Below are positions 59,464-64,000 of a stretch of 64,000 bases of DNA, one piece after another. The notes beneath the pieces were generated by a model. The model saw only the letters and a list, made by a program, of their open reading frames with translations. It did not search any database and was not told the DNA's origin. The stretch is from Intestinimonas timonensis. Its GTDB lineage: Bacteria > Bacillota > Clostridia > Oscillospirales > Oscillospiraceae. Position 1 is the first letter of the stretch; each line of letters opens with the position of its first letter. Location: NCBI RefSeq assembly GCF_900626145.1, contig NZ_LR130817.1:1810543-1874542 (forward strand), written 5' to 3'. The position numbers were made by a program, and so were the translations under genes.

Positions 59464-59555
59464 TGGCGGAGAGAGAGGGATTCGAACCCTCGAGACGCTA
59501 TTAACGCCTACACGATTTCCAATCGTGCGCCTTCGACCAGCTCAGCCATCTCTCC
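59464..59555 (-). tRNA. tRNA-Ser (anticodon GGA)
   Basis: Acceptor stem GGAGAGA/TCTCTCC with discriminator G and encoded CCA. The anticodon loop is TTGGAAA between CACGA and TCGTG. It has a long variable arm. Confidence 0.95.
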
Positions 59556-59713
59556 ATGGCCGGGACAACGTTGCTTATTATAACCACTTTCTCTCCATTC
59601 GTCAAGAGGTAAAATGCAAATCTCTGAAAAAATTTGACGTCGTTGCAATCCCACCCCAACTGTGCTATAACAGTAGCATCCTAACGCTATGATTGTATAA
59701 GGAGTGTTTGACC

Positions 59714-60286
59714 ATGGAACTGACCCGCGCCCAGGCTTTGGAGCTGCTGAAAGAATATAATAAGGAGCCCTTCCACATCCGCCACGGCCTTACCGTGGGG
59801 GCGGTTATGGAGTGGTTCGCCAAGGAGCTGGGCTACGGCGACAACGCTAAATTCTGGTACCTCGTGGGTCTCCTCCACGACCTGGATTTCGAGCAGTGGC
59901 CTGAGGAGCACTGCATCAAGTCTCAGGCCCTTATGCGCGAGCTGGGTCTGGATGAAGCCCTCATTCATGCCACCGCCAGCCACGGCTGGGGCGAGGCCTG
60001 TGACGTGGAGCCGGAGCACGAGATGGAAAAGGTCCTCTTCGCCTGCGACGAGCTCACCGGTCTCATCGGCGCCGCCGCCCTCATGCGCCCCTCCAAGAGC
60101 TGCTCCGACATGGAGCTCAAGTCCCTGAAGAAGAAGTTCAAGGACAAGAAGTTCGCCGCTGGCTGCTCCCGCGAGATCATCCAGAAGGGTGCCGATCTGC
60201 TTGGTTGGGACCTGGACAAGCTGCTGGACATGACCCTCCGGGCCATGCAGGCCACCGAGGCCGACATTGAGGCCCAGTTGGCCTGA
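59714..60286 (+). CDS. HD-domain protein
   Basis: 190 residues from MELTRAQALELLKEYNKEPF behind AAGGAG. The HD metal site is formed by H (FHIRHGLTVG), HD (VGLLHDLDFEQ) and a later D (FACDELTGL). This clade of about 190-residue HD hydrolases is common in Clostridia; substrate unknown, probably a nucleotide or phosphate ester. 31 bp before the next gene, so likely co-transcribed. Confidence 0.88.
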   Translation: MELTRAQALELLKEYNKEPFHIRHGLTVGAVMEWFAKELGYGDNAKFWYLVGLLHDLDFEQWPEEHCIKSQALMRELGLDEALIHATASHGWGEACDVEPEHEMEKVLFACDELTGLIGAAALMRPSKSCSDMELKSLKKKFKDKKFAAGCSREIIQKGADLLGWDLDKLLDMTLRAMQATEADIEAQLA

Positions 60287-60317
60287 CACCCACCACATCA
60301 CCCAAAAGGAGTTTTTT

Positions 60318-62090
60318 ATGAACGGGAATTCCCCCCGCAAGCCCATCGGCAAAGCTGCCCGCGTCCTCATCAGCCTGGCCGTCACCCTGGTGTTCGGCCT
60401 CGCCTACTTCTACCTCTCCCTCCCCGCCCTGAATCTCCAGGATGGGAATTTCTACACCTTTGTCTTTGTCCTCTGCATTGTCTTTGTGGTTGCCTCCCTC
60501 TTCACCTCCGGCTTCCGCATGGCCCCCGGCTCCGGCGTGAAGGAATACTTCCGCTTTGTGAAGACCCAGTGCCTCCCTGTGGGCGTCCTCATGGTGCTCC
60601 TCATCGCCGTGGGTATCATTGGCACCCTGGTCTCCATGCCCATCTTCCGGGCCTCCGCCTACCGGGACCTGCTTACTGTGGAGGACGGCAACTTCAACCA
60701 GGATATCGCCCAGATCTCCTTCGACAAGATCCCCACCCTGGACCGCTCCTCCGCCGAGTACCTGGGAGACCGCCAGATGGGCACCCTCAGCGATATGGTG
60801 AGCCAGTTCGAGTATTCCAACGACTCCACCCAGATCAACTACCAGGGCCGGCCCGTCCGGGTGGCACCCATCGACTACGCCGACCTCATCAAGTGGTTCA
60901 CCAACCGGGGCGAGGGCCTGCCCGCCTACGTGCTGGTAGACATGGTCACCCAGGAGGCCAGCGTGGTGCGGCTCCAGGAGGGCATGAAGTACTCCTTCTC
61001 CGAGCCCCTCAACCGTAACATCGTGCGCCACCTGCGTTTCCGTTACCCCACCTACCTCTTTGACACCCCCCAGTTCGAAATCGATGAGGAGGGTACGCCC
61101 TACTGGATCGCCCCCCGGATTGTCCGGACTATCGGTCTCTTCGGCGGCACCGACATTCAGGGCGCCGTGCTCTGCAACGCCATCACCGGCGAGTGCCAGT
61201 ATTACGACATTGACGATGTCCCAGCCTGGGTGGACAACGTCTATACCCCCGACCTCATCATGGAACAGTACGACTACCACGGAACCTTCATCAACGGTTT
61301 TCTCAACTCCATCCTGGGACAGAAGGGCGTCACTATGACCACCGAGGGCTACAACTATATCGCCCTCAACGACGACGTGTACGTCTACACCGGCGTCACC
61401 TCCGCCAATGCCGACCAGTCCAACCTGGGCTTTCTCCTCTCCAATCAGCGCACCAAGGAGACCCGGTTCTACGAGGCCCCCGGCGCCACCGAGTACGCCG
61501 CTATGGGCTCTGCCGAGGGTGAGGTACAGGACCTCAAGTACGTGGCCACCTTCCCCCTCCTTCTCAACATCGCCGGAGAGCCCACCTATTTCATTCCCCT
61601 CAAGGACGCCACCGAACTGGTAAAGAGCTACGCCATGGTCAACGTGGCCCAGTATCAGCTGGTGGCGGTGGCCGGCTCCGTGTCCCAGTGCGAGCAGGTG
61701 TATATTGACCTGCTCTCCCAGCGGGGCATCGTGTCTGAGGAGGAGCGGCCCGAGACCCAGATCTCCGGTGTGGTGGATGACATCCGCTCCGCCGTCATGG
61801 ACGGCAGCACCTACTACTTCCTCCGCCTGGAGGGCGGTGAGGTCTATTACGCCGTCTCTGCCTCGGAGAACCCGGTGGCGGTGCTGCTGAACCTGGGTGA
61901 CAAGGTCACCATCGGCCACGCCGTCCAGACCGGTGAGGAGGACGCCTCCATCCTCAGCGCCTACTCCCTTACCATCGACGGTAAGGCTGCCCCAGCCGAG
62001 CCGCTGGTCACCCCCAACGAGACAGAACCTGCCGGCGATTCTGCCGACACATCGGAGGACGGCGCCGTTACGGTCCCCATCTACGGCTGA
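60318..62090 (+). CDS. Hypothetical membrane protein with large outer domain
   Basis: 590 residues from MNGNSPRKPIGKAARVLISL at 60318, behind AAAAGGAG. Three N-terminal membrane segments (about 12-33, 45-63, 88-110), then about 400 residues of mixed alpha/beta outer region with conserved-looking motifs (RVAPIDYADLIKWF, VDMVTQEASVVRL, YWIAPRIVRTIGLFGG, DIQGAVLCN) and an acidic tail. I do not recognise a family. The strings and codon use look like a well-kept gene. It is probably transcribed with the HD-domain gene. Confidence 0.78.
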   Translation: MNGNSPRKPIGKAARVLISLAVTLVFGLAYFYLSLPALNLQDGNFYTFVFVLCIVFVVASLFTSGFRMAPGSGVKEYFRFVKTQCLPVGVLMVLLIAVGIIGTLVSMPIFRASAYRDLLTVEDGNFNQDIAQISFDKIPTLDRSSAEYLGDRQMGTLSDMVSQFEYSNDSTQINYQGRPVRVAPIDYADLIKWFTNRGEGLPAYVLVDMVTQEASVVRLQEGMKYSFSEPLNRNIVRHLRFRYPTYLFDTPQFEIDEEGTPYWIAPRIVRTIGLFGGTDIQGAVLCNAITGECQYYDIDDVPAWVDNVYTPDLIMEQYDYHGTFINGFLNSILGQKGVTMTTEGYNYIALNDDVYVYTGVTSANADQSNLGFLLSNQRTKETRFYEAPGATEYAAMGSAEGEVQDLKYVATFPLLLNIAGEPTYFIPLKDATELVKSYAMVNVAQYQLVAVAGSVSQCEQVYIDLLSQRGIVSEEERPETQISGVVDDIRSAVMDGSTYYFLRLEGGEVYYAVSASENPVAVLLNLGDKVTIGHAVQTGEEDASILSAYSLTIDGKAAPAEPLVTPNETEPAGDSADTSEDGAVTVPIYG

Positions 62091-62106
62091 CGGTTCCAAG
62101 TCCACG

Positions 62107-62149
62107 AAAAAAGCGTCTCCCCTCCGCAAAGGAGAGGAGACGCTTTTTT
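62107..62149. terminator. Bidirectional terminator between convergent genes
   Basis: AAAAAAGCGTCTCC faces GGAGACGCTTTTTT with further inner CCTCC/GGAG pairing; the hairpin has A and T runs on both sides. Confidence 0.93.
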
Positions 62150-63564
62150 CAGTCCGCTGCGGCCTTTCTGGGAATGGTCCGTCTCTCTTCCCGCCGTTCT
62201 GCCCAGGTCCGGAGCAGGCGGAAGGCCTCCGGCGACAGCAGCAGCAGAGCGATCAGATTGGGCAGAGCCATCATGCCGTTGCAGATGTCAGCCACCTGCC
62301 ACACCGCCCCTACATCCCCCACGCTCCCCACTACAATGAACAGAAGGAAGCATAGCCGGTAGAGCCCCGTCCAGCGGCGGGTGCCGGTGAGGAAGGCCAG
62401 ACCCTGCTGTCCATAGTAGCTCCACCCCAGCAGGGAGGAAAAGGCAAAGAGGAGGAGGCACACCGCCACAAAGGGGCCTCCCCACCGGCCCAGCACCGTG
62501 GAAAAGGCGGCGGCCGATAGGGCGGCCCCAACCATGGCGTTTTCCACCGTCCCTGCCTCCAGAGCGGCCAAGGCGGCCTGCGGGTCATAGACCCCGGAGG
62601 TCAGGATGGCCAGGGCGGTGACGGTGCAGACCAGCCCGGTGGCCACAAAGACCTCAAAAATCCCCCACATGCCCTCTTCCGCCGGGTGGTCCACATCGGC
62701 GGCGGCATGTGCCATGGCGGAGGAACCCAACCCCGCCTCGTTGGTGAAGACCCCCCGGGCCACCCCATAGCGCATGGCTGTCGCCATAGAGTATCCTAAT
62801 CCGCCGCCCACCGCGGCTTTTGGGGCAAAGGCACCGTGGAAGATAGCGGAGAAAGCCTCTGGCAGGGCGTGGGCGTGGCAGAGGACCACGGCACCGCCGC
62901 CCGCCAGGAACAGAATGGCCATGGCGGGCACCAGCCGCTCGCTGACCCGGCCGATGCGGCCGATCCCTCCCAGGATGATGGCTCCGGTGAGCACAGCGGT
63001 GACCGCCCCCACTGCCAGCCGGCCCCAACCGAAGGCGTGCTCCAGGGCGGCGGCAATGGAATTGGCCTGGACCAGGTCTCCGCCACCGATGGAGGCGGTG
63101 ACGCAGAAGAGGGAAAAGACCAGGGCCAGAGGCCGCAGCCCCAGGCCCTGGGTCATGTACGCCATGGGGCCTCCCTCCCAGCCGCCGTCCCGGCTTTTGT
63201 GGCGGTAGCGGACGGCCAGGGTCTTTTCCACGCAGCCCGTCATCATCCCCAGGAGAGCGGAGACCCACATCCAAAAGACGGCGCCTGGTCCGCCGTAGAA
63301 GATGGCGGTGGCCACCCCCGCGATGCTGCCGGTGCCGATGGTGGAGGCCAAAGCGGTAGAGAGGGCCTGGAGCTGGGTGAGTCCGCCCCCCTTCTCCCGC
63401 TCCTTCGGACGCAGCAGGGCACCGACAGTGGCCCCCAGCCACCGCCGCCACCCGAAGAGCTGAAAGAAGCCGGTGCCCACCGAGCACCACAGGCCCAGCA
63501 GCAGAAAGCCCCCCAGCAGCCACGGGTCCCAGATCCAATCGCCCAACCGCTCCAAAAAGGTCAT
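62149..63564 (-). CDS. Sodium:alanine/glycine symporter (AGCS family)
   Basis: 471 residues from MTFLERLGDWIWDPWLLGGF at 63564. AGCS blocks: LQALSTALASTIGTGSIAGVATAIFYGGPGAVFWMWV in the early membrane region and VARGVFTNEAGLGSSAMAHAAA later. About 11 membrane segments. It imports alanine or glycine with sodium. The stop lies at the very edge of the shared terminator. Confidence 0.95.
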   Translation of the reverse strand: MTFLERLGDWIWDPWLLGGFLLLGLWCSVGTGFFQLFGWRRWLGATVGALLRPKEREKGGGLTQLQALSTALASTIGTGSIAGVATAIFYGGPGAVFWMWVSALLGMMTGCVEKTLAVRYRHKSRDGGWEGGPMAYMTQGLGLRPLALVFSLFCVTASIGGGDLVQANSIAAALEHAFGWGRLAVGAVTAVLTGAIILGGIGRIGRVSERLVPAMAILFLAGGGAVVLCHAHALPEAFSAIFHGAFAPKAAVGGGLGYSMATAMRYGVARGVFTNEAGLGSSAMAHAAADVDHPAEEGMWGIFEVFVATGLVCTVTALAILTSGVYDPQAALAALEAGTVENAMVGAALSAAAFSTVLGRWGGPFVAVCLLLFAFSSLLGWSYYGQQGLAFLTGTRRWTGLYRLCFLLFIVVGSVGDVGAVWQVADICNGMMALPNLIALLLLSPEAFRLLRTWAERREERRTIPRKAAAD

Positions 63565-63623
63565 GCGCCCCGCCCCCTTCTCCACAGGGGTATGCGCCCG
63601 GGGCAAAAAACATGCCCTTCCCT

Positions 63624-64000
63624 TTACACCTCGGAGAGCAGCTTCAGAAAGTCCCGACCGATGAAACCGTTGGCGGCGGCGATGCCGCCACCCGTAGACA
63701 GGGAGGGCTCTCCCCCCTCCGGGGTGGCCGCCATGCCGCCGGCCTCCCGGACCAGCAGCATGCCCGCAGCGTAGTCCCAGGGCTTCAGTCCATCCTCTAC
63801 ATAGGCGTCCAGCCGCCCGGAGGCTACATAGCTCAGGCACAGGGAGGCAGCCCCCATGCGCCGGACGTCGTGGCAGTGGTCATAGAGGGTACGCATCCAG
63901 CGGAATGCCCGGTCGGCCTTCTGCCGCTGGCTGGGGTTGGTGCCCACGTCCACCAGCGCGTCGGCCAGTCTGCGGGCACCGCTTACCGAGATGGGCCGGC
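63624..64000 (-). CDS. Inositol monophosphatase family protein, C-terminal part, cut by window edge
   Basis: The open frame runs from the right edge to a stop at 63624; about 125 residues are visible. The signature LKPWDYAAGMLLVREAGG (WDxAAG) and ALVDVGTNPSQRQKADRAF belong to the family (FIG/IMPase), with the metal-binding Asp in WDYAAG. It dephosphorylates inositol phosphate or a similar sugar phosphate (or 3'-phosphoadenosine nucleotides). The N-terminal metal site is outside the window. Confidence 0.9.
   Translation of the reverse strand, partial: RPISVSGARRLADALVDVGTNPSQRQKADRAFRWMRTLYDHCHDVRRMGAASLCLSYVASGRLDAYVEDGLKPWDYAAGMLLVREAGGMAATPEGGEPSLSTGGGIAAANGFIGRDFLKLLSEV

Overview
The window looks like chromosome of a spore-forming, GC-rich member of the Clostridia, most like the Oscillospiraceae of the gut (Flavonifractor/Lawsonibacter-like; family-level inference from gene content, not a species call). 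The spoIIGA-sigE-sigG-ylmC sporulation block, rpsB-tsf, plsX-acpP-rnc, dprA-topA-trmFO, a radical-SAM/DUF2344 pair, an FHA-FtsW/PBP pair, a SleB-type hydrolase and three serine tRNAs are all typical of that group.

Positions 1 to about 19,100 form a genomic island whose base composition is visibly more AT-rich than the core to its right. From the left it holds: (a) a type I restriction-modification pair, hsdM and an hsdS cut by the window edge; (b) a plus-strand phage/plasmid-like replication block (ERCC4-type nuclease, small sigma-region-4-like HTH protein, SF3/D5 helicase, two unknowns, DUF1064 protein), preceded by AT-rich repeats that could be iterons or promoters; (c) an exported SLH protein with a CHAP/NlpC-like C-terminus, divergent from an XRE regulator; (d) a long minus-strand set of genes, many overlapping or nearly touching, that is a Tn7-like transposition module: small membrane protein, type I signal peptidase, TnsA, TnsB, a 500-bp gene-free strip, TnsC, an unknown protein, a TniQ/TnsD zinc protein, two unknown proteins, a serine resolvase and two paralogous unknown proteins. 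A six-copy array of about 25-bp repeats with 30-31-bp periodicity lies between this module and the end of tsf. It is the best candidate for the TnsB-binding end of the element, which would then sit just downstream of tsf. No cas gene or CRISPR array is visible.

The most interesting reading is that TnsA carries cysteine where Tn7 TnsA has its catalytic lysine, while a serine resolvase is encoded in the same gene set. Together these suggest a Tn7-like element that moves by cointegrate formation and resolution (Tn5053/Tn402 style) despite keeping a tnsA gene. This is inference and is testable.

From 19.3 kb to the right edge the sequence is core chromosome: translation (tsf, rpsB), sporulation sigma factors, an SNF-family symporter, RNase III, acyl carrier protein and PlsX. 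Two small XRE regulators follow, each with its own pair of palindromic operators in the same 25-bp geometry. Then come TrmFO, TopA, DprA, an RNA methyltransferase, KtrAB potassium uptake, the radical-SAM pair, a LexA-like regulator, FHA-FtsW with its PBP, an ECF sigma/anti-sigma pair, a DUF4914 protein, RidA with a YheO-like regulator, a three-gene signalling operon (hybrid histidine kinase with a one-base frameshift, Hpt protein, HD-GYP response regulator), a large secreted glycerophosphodiesterase, serine tRNAs, an HD-domain protein, an unknown membrane protein, an AGCS sodium:amino-acid symporter and the end of an inositol monophosphatase-family gene cut by the right edge.
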